Part shown: positions 34,504 to 42,526 of the stretch, piece after piece
Layout: each line of letters begins with the position of its first letter
Position numbering within the stretch: the stretch's first letter is position 1
Assembly: GCA_900316455.1 (NCBI GenBank)
Contig: ONCX01000011.1
Span: 1 to 49,960 of the forward strand
Direction of reading: 5' to 3'
Source of the DNA: an uncultured Eubacteriales bacterium
GTDB lineage: Bacteria > Bacillota > Clostridia > Oscillospirales > Acutalibacteraceae
DNA length: 49,960 bases
The notes under the pieces: generated by a model
The model's database searches: none
Told to the model about the DNA's origin: nothing
What the model saw: only the letters and a program-made list of their open reading frames with translations
Made by a program: the position numbers and the translations under genes

Positions 34504-35843
34504 GATAGTGACTCCTCGTATAATATATTTTTGATTCTGGTTATTACGCAATTTTCGTTAATTTTCTCACCGGGCATGACCACTGGCACTCCAGGAGGAC
34601 ACGGACAGGCTGCCTGAGCGGAAATTCTGCCAAGAGCTTTCTCGGTCGGAATGATTACTGAATTGCACAGCAGAGTTTCTCCCGGGGATATTTCCATTTC
34701 TGGGAGAATATCAGGAAAATAATCAGGGCAATCGTTATAAACCGCTTTGCCTTTGGGAAATTGTTCTATCGCGCATTTAAGCTGCTCTATTTCACGCGGA
34801 GAATTGAACGGAGTAAGAATAAAAATAACCGCGCAGGAGTCGCTGTGTTCACATTCAAGACCGTGATTTCTGAAATAATCCGCCGCGTCGTTTCCGCTCA
34901 TTCCGAGACGGCGGGGGAGAAGTGTCAGCCGCACTGGGTCACATTCGCCCTCCGGCAGACCGAAGCCCATGCCGAGCGCTATTTCACGCAGCTCGGACAC
35001 TTTTTCAGCGAGCTGCGTAAAGCGGGCTTGTCCGTCTTTTTCCATCCATGCCCTCGCAAGATCGAGCGACGCCATTATCAGGTAAGACGGACTTGTGGAG
35101 CCGAAGAGCGACATGCATGATTTTATTCGCGGTATTGCATTCTCGTCGTTGCAGTTGAGCCACGCGCCTCCGGTGAGTACTGGGAGAGTCTTGTGAGCCG
35201 AACAAGCGGAAGCCTGAGCGCCGAGAGTTATCGGGTGAAGTCCGAATACGATAAGGTGCGTTCCGTGGGCGTTATCCACAAGAAGCGGAATTCCGTATTC
35301 CACGCAGACTCCTGAAATTGACTGGATATCTGAAAGGCAGCCGTAATAATCAGGAGATGTGATGTAAACGGCTCTTGCGTCGGGATTGTTAATTATTGCG
35401 GCTTTTACGTCGTCAGGGCTTATCCTGCCAGGAAGTCCCTCGCCGCAGTCGTGCCTGTGCATGATCCACACCGGTCTGATTCCGAGAAGCATTGCCGTGT
35501 TTATAGCGCTTCTGTGGATATTACGGCTGAATATGACTTTGCCGCCCGCACCGGCGAAAGCCGCAAGCATACCTTGAATGGCAAGCGTGCAGCCTCCGGA
35601 GGAGAGGGCGGTGTATTTTGTGCCGAACATTGCGGCGGCTCTGATTTCAGATTCGCGAATGCAGCCGTCGCATTCATATAGCGAATCGGTATCCGGCAGC
35701 TCGGTGAGGTCGAGCTGCGTATCGAGCCGCAGGAATTCGCAGTGTCCTTTATGTCCGGGAGTGTGGAATGAGGTTTTTCCGCTTTCTACGTGCCTTTTCA
35801 GAGCGTCGTACAGCGGGGCGTCATAATTGGAATAATAATTCAT
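34500..35843 (-). CDS. Orn/Lys/Arg decarboxylase-family PLP enzyme (YaaO-like)
   Basis: A 447-residue member of the small Orn/Lys/Arg decarboxylase group. FHTPGHKG (about 26-33) is the family entry motif; PLP contacts include ALSSGGCTLAIQGM, VDNAHGTHL (about 200) and the Schiff-base Lys in SACSAHKTLPVLTGG (about 230). The short C-terminal domain fits YaaO/SpeA-like clostridial enzymes. The product would be a polyamine such as cadaverine, putrescine or agmatine; the substrate cannot be chosen here. In B. subtilis yaaO lies next to tmk, yaaQ, yaaR, holB and yaaT; here tmk and yaaR are absent. No clear promoter directly upstream, so read-through from the vWA gene is possible. Confidence 0.9.
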   Translation of the reverse strand: MNYYSNYDAPLYDALKRHVESGKTSFHTPGHKGHCEFLRLDTQLDLTELPDTDSLYECDGCIRESEIRAAAMFGTKYTALSSGGCTLAIQGMLAAFAGAGGKVIFSRNIHRSAINTAMLLGIRPVWIMHRHDCGEGLPGRISPDDVKAAIINNPDARAVYITSPDYYGCLSDIQSISGVCVEYGIPLLVDNAHGTHLIVFGLHPITLGAQASACSAHKTLPVLTGGAWLNCNDENAIPRIKSCMSLFGSTSPSYLIMASLDLARAWMEKDGQARFTQLAEKVSELREIALGMGFGLPEGECDPVRLTLLPRRLGMSGNDAADYFRNHGLECEHSDSCAVIFILTPFNSPREIEQLKCAIEQFPKGKAVYNDCPDYFPDILPEMEISPGETLLCNSVIIPTEKALGRISAQAACPCPPGVPVVMPGEKINENCVITRIKNILYEESLS

Positions 35844-35894
35844 CTTAGCTGATCTTACCCTTTACCGCGATAGAGCTTCAGCGGCAGAAAGGAT

Positions 35895-36563
35895 TTATTT
35901 GCCGCGTCTGTTTTTATCGGGTTGTCTGTTTTCATAATCCTCGTTGATGCTGCTGGACCAGTCTTTGGCTAACTCTCTGCCGGCTCTCATATTTCCGATA
36001 GAAGCGCTTACAGTCTCATATAATACGGCGGTTCCCTTGCTATCCGCGTGATAATTAACGGAATGATGGGAGTCAATGCCGATGTGTCCCGCTGTTTCTA
36101 CGGAGTCGATGTTGGCTCCGATAAAGAGGAATTCCCAGCCGTATTTTTCTTTCTGGCGCTGTACCATCTGCTTTACCTTGTCGCTGCTGTAGCGATGGCT
36201 TGCGTTTTCCATGCCGTCTGTAGTTATCACGAACATGGTATGCTCCGGAACGTCCTCTGGACGGGCGTACTTGTGAATGTTGCCAATGTGCTTTATCGCG
36301 CCGCCGATTGCGTCGATAAGAGCGGTGCAGCCTCTTACTGTGTAATCGTCCTCAGTCATTTTTCTCACATCGGCGAGCTTCACGCGGTCATAGAGAACCT
36401 CGCTTTCGTTGTCGAAGAGAACAACGGACACATAGCATTCGCCGTCCTGCCTGCGCTGCTTTTCAATGAGCGAATTGAAGCCGCCTATCGTGTCGCTTTC
36501 CAGTCCTGCCATAGAACCGCTTCTGTCAAGAATGAATACCAGTTCAGTAGTGTTGTTTTTCAT
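35895..36563 (-). CDS. von Willebrand factor A domain protein
   Basis: A 222-residue soluble protein that is essentially one vWA domain. A complete MIDAS metal site is visible: DRSGSMAG (Asp about 12), the Thr of RGCTALIDAIGGA (about 79) and the Asp of TTDGMENAS (about 116). There is no signal peptide, so it acts in the cytoplasm. Similar stand-alone vWA proteins occur in tellurite/stress (TerY-like) and chaperone-ATPase contexts, but neither partner is present. ATG with ACGGAGG upstream; a TATAAT at 36633-36638 on the minus strand may start its transcript, without a good -35. Its neighbour is the macro-domain/HTH gene. Confidence 0.85.
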   Translation of the reverse strand: MKNNTTELVFILDRSGSMAGLESDTIGGFNSLIEKQRRQDGECYVSVVLFDNESEVLYDRVKLADVRKMTEDDYTVRGCTALIDAIGGAIKHIGNIHKYARPEDVPEHTMFVITTDGMENASHRYSSDKVKQMVQRQKEKYGWEFLFIGANIDSVETAGHIGIDSHHSVNYHADSKGTAVLYETVSASIGNMRAGRELAKDWSSSINEDYENRQPDKNRRGK

Positions 36564-36696
36564 AATTCTTACCTCCGTAATAATAGTGCGAGATGTGAAA
36601 TGATTAAATCCTCACTTCAAGCTTACAGCCATATTATACAGTAAGAGAATTATGAATTGGTCGCCTGAGAAACGACAATTTTATTTATGAAGTCCG

Positions 36697-37752
36697 TCAG
36701 CTGCCGAGCATGAGCTGATCAAATGAGAAGAGAACCTCGTTTATCTCAAAAATGTCATAGCGCTTGTTTTTGATGAAGTATTCTATTATAACATCAAATT
36801 TGCTGCTGTGAGAAAGGGCAAATCCCGCTTTCATCAGCATGTCCCTTGTTTCGTCAAGCGATAATTCAAGCGCTATGGCAAACGCAAGCACGGTTTGCTT
36901 GCTGGGCTTATAATTGATATTGCTGCGGATTTTGGAAAATAGCTTGCGGTCAATATTTGCCTTTTTGTAGCATTGTACATCAGTCATGCCTTTTTCGTCT
37001 ATTTTACGGAGAAGCATCTGTGAGAAGCTTTCGTCAAGAGAATCAAGCATTTCGTTAAGATCAGGTTCAACGGTTTTTTCCTCGCATGGAAGATGACAGC
37101 TCCGACAGGAATGTGAATCGGCTCTGCCCGTCAAGCCTTTCGCCCCAAGCATTCTTTCCATAATATTTAGCTTTGAGGGAGGTTCATCATAGAACACAGT
37201 TGAATTTCTCGGTGTAAAATGCTCGTCAATATAATGCTGGTCTATGTATTCCTCAACGTCGCTTAGGAGCTTTTTGCTCGTCTGAAAGCATTCACTGTCA
37301 TAGACTACAATATATACAGTCATTTCGTTTTTCATCAGGAATCTGCTTATTTCGCTCACGGCGATATGCAGGGCTTCTTCCTTAGGATATCCGTATGCTC
37401 CGGCTGAAATCAGCGGGAACGCGACTGATTCGCATTTGTATTCCTTGGCAAGTATTAGCGATTCCCTGTAGCATGAGGCGAGAAGCTCCGGTTCGTTCTT
37501 GTCGCCGCCGCGCCAGACAGGACCGACAGTGTGAATAATGTATTTGCACGGCATATTGAAGCCGTCGGTTATTTTTGCCTTTCCTGTGGGGCAACCGCCG
37601 AGCTTGCTGCATGCGTCGTATAATTCCTGTCCGGCGGCGCGATGGATAGCGCCGTCAACGCCGCCTCCTCCGGCGAGCAGTCTGTTTGCTGCGTTTACGA
37701 CCGCGTCGCAGGGAATTTTGGTTATGTCGTTGCGGATTATTTTCAGCGGCAT
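36697..37752 (-). CDS. Macro-domain protein with Cys cluster and C-terminal XRE-like helical domain
   Basis: A 351-residue protein. The macro domain (1-175) shows NDITKIPCDAVVNAAN, LAGGGGVDGAIHRAAG, the IIHTVGP segment and PLISAGAYGYPKEEA, complete for ADP-ribose binding and typical of O-acetyl-ADP-ribose deacetylases. A linker holds CRSCHLPC (about 216-223), a possible metal site. The last 110 residues (from about MLLRKIDEKGMTDVQ) look like a Cro/C1-type helix-turn-helix followed by a helical end. The ATG has AAGGAGATG upstream, and it is 34 bp from yfhO, probably co-transcribed. A link between ADP-ribose sensing and regulation is inferred. Confidence 0.85.
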   Translation of the reverse strand: MPLKIIRNDITKIPCDAVVNAANRLLAGGGGVDGAIHRAAGQELYDACSKLGGCPTGKAKITDGFNMPCKYIIHTVGPVWRGGDKNEPELLASCYRESLILAKEYKCESVAFPLISAGAYGYPKEEALHIAVSEISRFLMKNEMTVYIVVYDSECFQTSKKLLSDVEEYIDQHYIDEHFTPRNSTVFYDEPPSKLNIMERMLGAKGLTGRADSHSCRSCHLPCEEKTVEPDLNEMLDSLDESFSQMLLRKIDEKGMTDVQCYKKANIDRKLFSKIRSNINYKPSKQTVLAFAIALELSLDETRDMLMKAGFALSHSSKFDVIIEYFIKNKRYDIFEINEVLFSFDQLMLGS

Positions 37753-37785
37753 GATATCATCTCCTTTTTCAAAGCCAAGTATGCG

Positions 37786-40374
37786 TCAATTGTTGTCTTT
37801 ATCTGATACATTATCATCGAAATCATCAAAAACATTGAAATCGTCGAAGTCGTCGAAGTGTATTTGTTTCTCGCTTATTACCCGAACCGATTCAGGCTCA
37901 TTGATATGGCAGACCGTGCGGAGCTTTCTGACGAATTTTTTCAGGCGCGCGTTTTTCCCTTTTTCAGGATTATAGGCAAAGAACAGCGCGTAGACTATAA
38001 ACGCTATTATACAGAACACGGAAGCGTATGTTCCAAGTTTAAGCATCGGGGTTTCAAATTCAAATCTGATATCCGAATGTCCCGCACCGCATTCTACAGC
38101 CATGAAGCCTATGTTGACTTTTTCAACGTCAACCTCTTCACCGTTGACATAAGCCCTCCAGCCCTCGTGATAGGGAATGCTGAAAAATACGAGATTTGGT
38201 TTTTCCTGTTCGATAGAGGCGGAAAACCCATTTTTATCGGTGGCAAAGCTGATGCAGCTCATATTTGCGCGTTCCATGCAATCCTGCCTGTAGCTGTTTT
38301 CGTTGATTGAAGTCATGGAGGCGGGAAGCGGCTTCAGGATATCTCCGAATTTTTTCTCCTGTTCGTCGCTGAGAACTATGGCGCGAAGCATAGCGCCGCC
38401 GCGTTCGTTTTTCGTGAATACGTCTTCGAGGTTTTTCTCTGTGATGTAATATTCATAGGTAAAGCCCATAGGAATAAAGCAGTCGTTGCGCCATACGTTG
38501 TATCCGCCCTCTGTTTTTACAGGAGTCCAGTAGGGCATTTTGGGATCGGTCAGGGATGGCTGTCCGGACTGATCCGTGCTGAATCTGCTTTTTTCGGCGT
38601 TGTCGAATAGATACCTGACGCTTAACAGTGAACGTATAGCATAGTGATCGGTTTCAGGACGGCTTCCCACACCTCTCTGGACGCCGACTGTCGTATAGAA
38701 ATCTATAACCGATTTTGGCACAATCGAATGGAATGCCTGAATGCATGATGTGTCCCAGAACATGCCCATGTTGTCCATATCCTTGTAGAAGTCAACGCGG
38801 TATTCAGCGTCGTGAAGTTTGTCGATGTTGATATTTTCAGCGCGGCTGAGAGCGAGCGGGATTACATATTCGCGGCTGTCGTATGAAAGGGTCTTGCCCT
38901 GTCCGTTGAATATAAAAAGCGTGCAGAAATAAATTCCGATAATTCCGGTCATAGCGACGGAGTAGACCTTCCTGCGGTCATTTTCCCTGATGAATCTTAT
39001 AATCAACGCAACCATCATCATTGACAGCATGACTATTGCCACATATATCCAAAATCTGTCCTTGTACGCAATAAGACCGTACTCAGCTTCCGTGCCGTTT
39101 TCGGGGGCAGCCTCCTTTTTCAGAAGTCCCGCGAGCGGGAGAGCGATTGCGAGAGTTATTCCGAGCGACCATTTGAATGCCCTGTCCCAGTCGATATCCT
39201 CGTTTCCGAGCGCCATGACGGTTGCGAGAGAATTCATCAGTGTGAACATAAAGAACCATCTTGCGTAATACGTTGCGCTGAAAAGCTGAAACGCGGAGTT
39301 AAGAAGAGGAATAAACGCCATAAAGAAGCAAATTATTATCATGCGGCGCAGCCAGTGTCCTTTACGGCTCTGGAGCCAGCCTATTACTCCCGTCATACCG
39401 AAGAGCGGGAGCCATGCGGCAAGCGAACCCCATTTGGTATTGGAATCGGGAGTAAAGTTGGGACGTGCGGGAAGATCGGGAGGGAAGAAAAACGCCTCTA
39501 AAATATTGAGATATCTTTGGGAATTGGAATACACTATGGCGTTCCAGCCATAGAGCTTTGCTTCGGCACGAGGATTCTTTGCGACCTCCCATACGGAGGG
39601 GAGAACGATAACTCCTGCCATGCCGAAGCCGAGAACGGCTTCAAAAGCGATTCTTCCGAATTTCGCAGGAGTGATTTTCCATTCTTCGCACATTGACAAA
39701 CGAACGAAGAAGTAGATGATTATGAAGAGTACCTCGGCGACAAAGAAGTAGTAATTGACAAAGGCGTTTACCGCGACAGCGGCGGCGAACCAGCCCTTGC
39801 GGTCGTTAATCATCAGTTCCTCAAGGGCAATGAGCATGAGCGGGAAGAATACCATAGGCTCATGGAAGTGGTTGAAGAACATATTGAAGACGGAAAAACC
39901 TGAAAAAGCGTACATCAGTCCGCCCAGCACGGCGTATTCGTCGTATCTTGTGAAGCGGCGGATATACGCGTAGCCAGTCATTGCGGCACATCCTACCTTC
40001 AGCGCGAGCAGCGGTCCAATAGTGTAGGGGACAGCTCCGGACGGCAGCAGCAGGGTAAGCAGAAAAAACGGCGAGCCTAAATTATAGAAGCTGTAGGAGC
40101 CGATGAAATTGACGCCTAAATCGGTTTTGAAATCCCAGCCAATCTCACCGGAGAGTATCGCGTCGTGCGCATGCATATAGAAAGGGTACTGTTGAACGTT
40201 GAAATCCCCATACATGAGAAAATATCCGCTGTCGTAGATGATATACGGCAGCATGACGAAGAATGCCGTGATAAATCCCACCGCAAGCACGAATAAATAT
40301 CTTCCCTCCGCGCTAAAATACGGAGAGCCATATATTCTTGAAATAAACGCGGGACGTTTATTCTTAACTTCCAT
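37786..40374 (-). CDS. yfhO: YfhO family membrane protein
   Basis: An 862-residue polytopic protein. The start ATG at 40374 is eight bases after GGGAGG; the ATG at 40380 is too close. About 12-14 membrane helices are followed by a large extracytoplasmic segment (about 530-780) and a last helix. The motifs YGDFNVQQYPFY (about 57), SFYNLGSPFFLL and FSIPYHEGWRAYVNG near the end are those of YfhO. In B. subtilis and Listeria YfhO relatives place sugars from undecaprenyl carriers on lipoteichoic acid. The C-terminus ends in an Asp/Phe repeat (FDDFDDFNVFDDFDD). It follows the GT-C gene by 30 bp. Confidence 0.9.
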   Translation of the reverse strand: MEVKNKRPAFISRIYGSPYFSAEGRYLFVLAVGFITAFFVMLPYIIYDSGYFLMYGDFNVQQYPFYMHAHDAILSGEIGWDFKTDLGVNFIGSYSFYNLGSPFFLLTLLLPSGAVPYTIGPLLALKVGCAAMTGYAYIRRFTRYDEYAVLGGLMYAFSGFSVFNMFFNHFHEPMVFFPLMLIALEELMINDRKGWFAAAVAVNAFVNYYFFVAEVLFIIIYFFVRLSMCEEWKITPAKFGRIAFEAVLGFGMAGVIVLPSVWEVAKNPRAEAKLYGWNAIVYSNSQRYLNILEAFFFPPDLPARPNFTPDSNTKWGSLAAWLPLFGMTGVIGWLQSRKGHWLRRMIIICFFMAFIPLLNSAFQLFSATYYARWFFMFTLMNSLATVMALGNEDIDWDRAFKWSLGITLAIALPLAGLLKKEAAPENGTEAEYGLIAYKDRFWIYVAIVMLSMMMVALIIRFIRENDRRKVYSVAMTGIIGIYFCTLFIFNGQGKTLSYDSREYVIPLALSRAENINIDKLHDAEYRVDFYKDMDNMGMFWDTSCIQAFHSIVPKSVIDFYTTVGVQRGVGSRPETDHYAIRSLLSVRYLFDNAEKSRFSTDQSGQPSLTDPKMPYWTPVKTEGGYNVWRNDCFIPMGFTYEYYITEKNLEDVFTKNERGGAMLRAIVLSDEQEKKFGDILKPLPASMTSINENSYRQDCMERANMSCISFATDKNGFSASIEQEKPNLVFFSIPYHEGWRAYVNGEEVDVEKVNIGFMAVECGAGHSDIRFEFETPMLKLGTYASVFCIIAFIVYALFFAYNPEKGKNARLKKFVRKLRTVCHINEPESVRVISEKQIHFDDFDDFNVFDDFDDNVSDKDNN

Positions 40375-40404
40375 TTTCATTTCCTCCCGTGAAAATCCGA
40401 CAGT

Positions 40405-41853
40405 TTAAATGTCCTTACTGTCATTGAAATGATCATTCAATCTCAAAAGCACCGGCTCATCGCTCCGGTCATCAAAGAAATATCTTAGCACAAACACCAT
40501 TGACGCCACAAAAAGCGCGGTATTCAATAGGGAATTGAATGAGGCGAAGCTTCCGCGTTTTACAATCCATTCCGCTGTGCCGTCAGTGTATTTGTAATAG
40601 CCCCACCAGTTTGATTTTTCACGCACGGCGCTCAGTACGCGGAACTGATTGAAGAAGATAACAACTGAATTCAAGCTGAACAGCGTGAGGATCCGCTTGT
40701 CGGTAAGCCTGATAAATGCTCCGGCGAGAAGAATGAGCGTGATTATCTGATAACGCTCGTGCTGTCTGCAAGTCAGCATGAATATGCATTCCATCAGCAT
40801 GAATCCCGCAAGCCAGTGCGACTTTTTCTTGCCGAATAAATACAATGCCACCACAGCGCAGACAGAAAGCACAAGAAGAATTCCGCTGAGACCCGAATAG
40901 CTTATTACGGACAGGAATTTCAGCTCATCGTTCACGCCGTTGAGTCCTGACAGCATGTAGATATTGTCCGCGTTCAGTGTGCAATATGGGTATTTTGCCA
41001 CTCCGTCCGAATATACTGTCACCGGCTTCAGGAATTTCTCAATGAAGCCAAGCTCGGGCTGATAGTCGGAAAATCCTGAGCCGATCATAAACGGCAGATA
41101 GACAAGCGCAAGCGTAAGCGACGCGGCGCAGACAAATCTTATGAATCTGACGACAGCGGATTTTTTTATCTTTGAAATTGAAAAATCCTTTGGATTCAGA
41201 TTGCCGAAGCAGATTGTCAGCACTTCCATTCCGACCACCGGAGTGAGGTACAATCCCTGCAGCTTTGTGGAACACATTGCCGCCCACAGCACTCCCGCAG
41301 CCGTTACGTGCTTTTGATCGAGAGCGAGCATGAGCATTGCTGCCATAAACATCATTACGCAGTCGGTCTGTCCCCAGCAAGCACAGTTGAATATGACCGC
41401 CGGATTGACAGCCCAGAGCGAAGCGGCAGTCAAACCCAGCAATTTATTTTTTTTGGATGCGAGGGTATAAAGCACAACGCAGGTCAGACTGTCGGCAAGA
41501 CAGGGAAAGAATTTTATTGCAAGCATTCTGAGTGGAGCGTATCCGCCTATGCCGGCATTTTTTACACATTTACCTACAATATAAAGAGGATAGAGATAAA
41601 GGGGAGGATAATCCAGCGCGTTCACATGGCTGTAGGCTGAAAAAAAGCCGTCGCCAAGCTGAACTCCCCACATAATATTCCATTCGGTGTCGTATGAATT
41701 CAGGTAGCTCACGCTAATTACCAGTCTGAGAAGAAATGCAAAAAAAGCGATGTAAGCTAATATTCTCGAATAAGGAAAGTTTTTTTCGCTTATACTGAAT
41801 TTTCCTCTTTTATAATCGACGAAATAATCCGTCAGCCTATCAGGAATATTCAA
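40405..41853 (-). CDS. GT-C-fold polyprenol-linked glycosyltransferase (GT39/GT87-like)
   Basis: About 482 residues from TTG 41853, which has AAAGGGT seven bases upstream. The longer ATG reading (41904) starts inside the predicted promoter and is rejected. About eleven membrane helices are visible. The first external loop carries an acidic motif (SYDTEWNIMW, about 51-60) and then DYPPLYLYPL, as in GT-C enzymes that use dolichyl or undecaprenyl-phosphate sugars; WGQTDCVMM lies in a later loop. It is likely to add a sugar to a surface glycan or teichoic acid, in the same unit as yfhO. Sugar and acceptor unknown. Confidence 0.8.
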   Translation of the reverse strand: MNIPDRLTDYFVDYKRGKFSISEKNFPYSRILAYIAFFAFLLRLVISVSYLNSYDTEWNIMWGVQLGDGFFSAYSHVNALDYPPLYLYPLYIVGKCVKNAGIGGYAPLRMLAIKFFPCLADSLTCVVLYTLASKKNKLLGLTAASLWAVNPAVIFNCACWGQTDCVMMFMAAMLMLALDQKHVTAAGVLWAAMCSTKLQGLYLTPVVGMEVLTICFGNLNPKDFSISKIKKSAVVRFIRFVCAASLTLALVYLPFMIGSGFSDYQPELGFIEKFLKPVTVYSDGVAKYPYCTLNADNIYMLSGLNGVNDELKFLSVISYSGLSGILLVLSVCAVVALYLFGKKKSHWLAGFMLMECIFMLTCRQHERYQIITLILLAGAFIRLTDKRILTLFSLNSVVIFFNQFRVLSAVREKSNWWGYYKYTDGTAEWIVKRGSFASFNSLLNTALFVASMVFVLRYFFDDRSDEPVLLRLNDHFNDSKDI

Positions 41854-41892
41854 AATAATCACCCTTTGATAAAATCCGAATATATTATAATA

Positions 41893-41921
41893 ATCATACC
41901 ACATTTTTCATGCCATTACAA
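41893..41921 (-). promoter_or_regulatory. Promoter of the GT-C/yfhO/macro-domain unit
   Basis: On the minus strand TTGTAA and TATGAT are separated by 17 bases. Transcription would start near 41886, leaving a 30-base leader to the TTG start. Confidence 0.6.
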
Positions 41922-41951
41922 CTAAACTAAATTCTTTTTTAAAAAATTAAT

Positions 41952-41983
41952 TATGTTTGTATGATTGATGGTTTACAAACATA
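41952..41983. promoter_or_regulatory. Perfect 10-bp inverted repeat, candidate operator
   Basis: TATGTTTGTA and TACAAACATA are exact complements, 12 bases apart (about two helical turns centre to centre). The right arm overlaps the -35 box of the SCP2 gene promoter, and the site lies 30 bases upstream of the divergent GT-C promoter. A dimeric repressor could control both. Confidence 0.6.
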
Positions 41984-42000
41984 CGCAGTTCGGTTATAAT
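41972..42000 (+). promoter_or_regulatory. Promoter of the SCP2-domain gene
   Basis: TTTACA and consensus TATAAT are separated by 17 bases, about 35 bases upstream of the start. Confidence 0.7.
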
Positions 42001-42035
42001 TTTCATTAATATATTCGCGAAAGGATTTTTGAAGA

Positions 42036-42368
42036 ATGAAATTTGAGCAGCTTTATAATATTATGAAAGATTATTTTGAAAAACAGGATTTCAGCGGATT
42101 TGGTGAGGGAGTATATTCCTATGAATTCGATGTGACAGGGGAGGGGGAAGGAAAATTTTACGTAGAGGTTCGCGACGGGAATTTTGACATTCAGCCATTT
42201 GATTATAAGAATTCCGTCTGTTCATTTACCGTAAGCTCAGGAGAACTCAAGCGGCTTATAGAAAGAAGCGTTTCGCCTGCCGACTCCTATTCGACGGGAA
42301 GGCTTACCGTCAAAGGCGACGTTTCAGCGGCATTCCGCCTTGCCGATGCGCTGATGTTATCAATGTAA
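42036..42368 (+). CDS. SCP2 sterol-binding-like domain protein
   Basis: A 110-residue soluble protein. The beta-rich start (YSYEFDVTGEGEGKFYVEVRDG), a CSFTVSSGELKRLI middle and a closing GRLTVKGDVSAAFRLADAL (about 87-105) are the pattern of stand-alone SCP2-like proteins, in which the last block forms the lid of a hydrophobic ligand cavity. The family binds lipids in eukaryotes; the bacterial ligand is unknown. The ATG has AAAGGA about ten bases upstream. It is monocistronic, with a promoter carrying a striking inverted repeat and a strong terminator behind it. Confidence 0.8.
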   Translation: MKFEQLYNIMKDYFEKQDFSGFGEGVYSYEFDVTGEGEGKFYVEVRDGNFDIQPFDYKNSVCSFTVSSGELKRLIERSVSPADSYSTGRLTVKGDVSAAFRLADALMLSM

Positions 42369-42394
42369 TTTTACATCGAAATTTTTTTACTCAT

Positions 42395-42456
42395 ATAAAA
42401 AAGCGCCCTGTCTTCAACTCCATTCAGGAGAAGAAAACAGGGCGCAATTTTATTTT
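42395..42456. terminator. Bidirectional terminator between the SCP2 and LRR/Ig genes
   Basis: GCGCCCTGT (42403-42411) pairs with ACAGGGCGC (42437-42445), flanked by A-rich and T-rich runs on both sides. The longest U tract is on the minus strand, for the LRR/Ig gene. Confidence 0.85.
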
Positions 42457-42526
42457 ACGCTGTTAAAACGCGAGCTGTGACTGAATTATGACAAACAGTT
42501 TGTTGAAAACCGCCGTCTGAATTCAA

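Noticed and set aside
36048-36644. 198-codon plus-strand frame over the vWA gene
   Set aside because: Antisense shadow; the vWA frame has a full MIDAS motif and ribosome binding site.
41851-41904. ATG at 41904 as start of the GT-C gene
   Set aside because: It lies upstream of the predicted transcription start, and TTG 41853 has a proper Shine-Dalgarno sequence.
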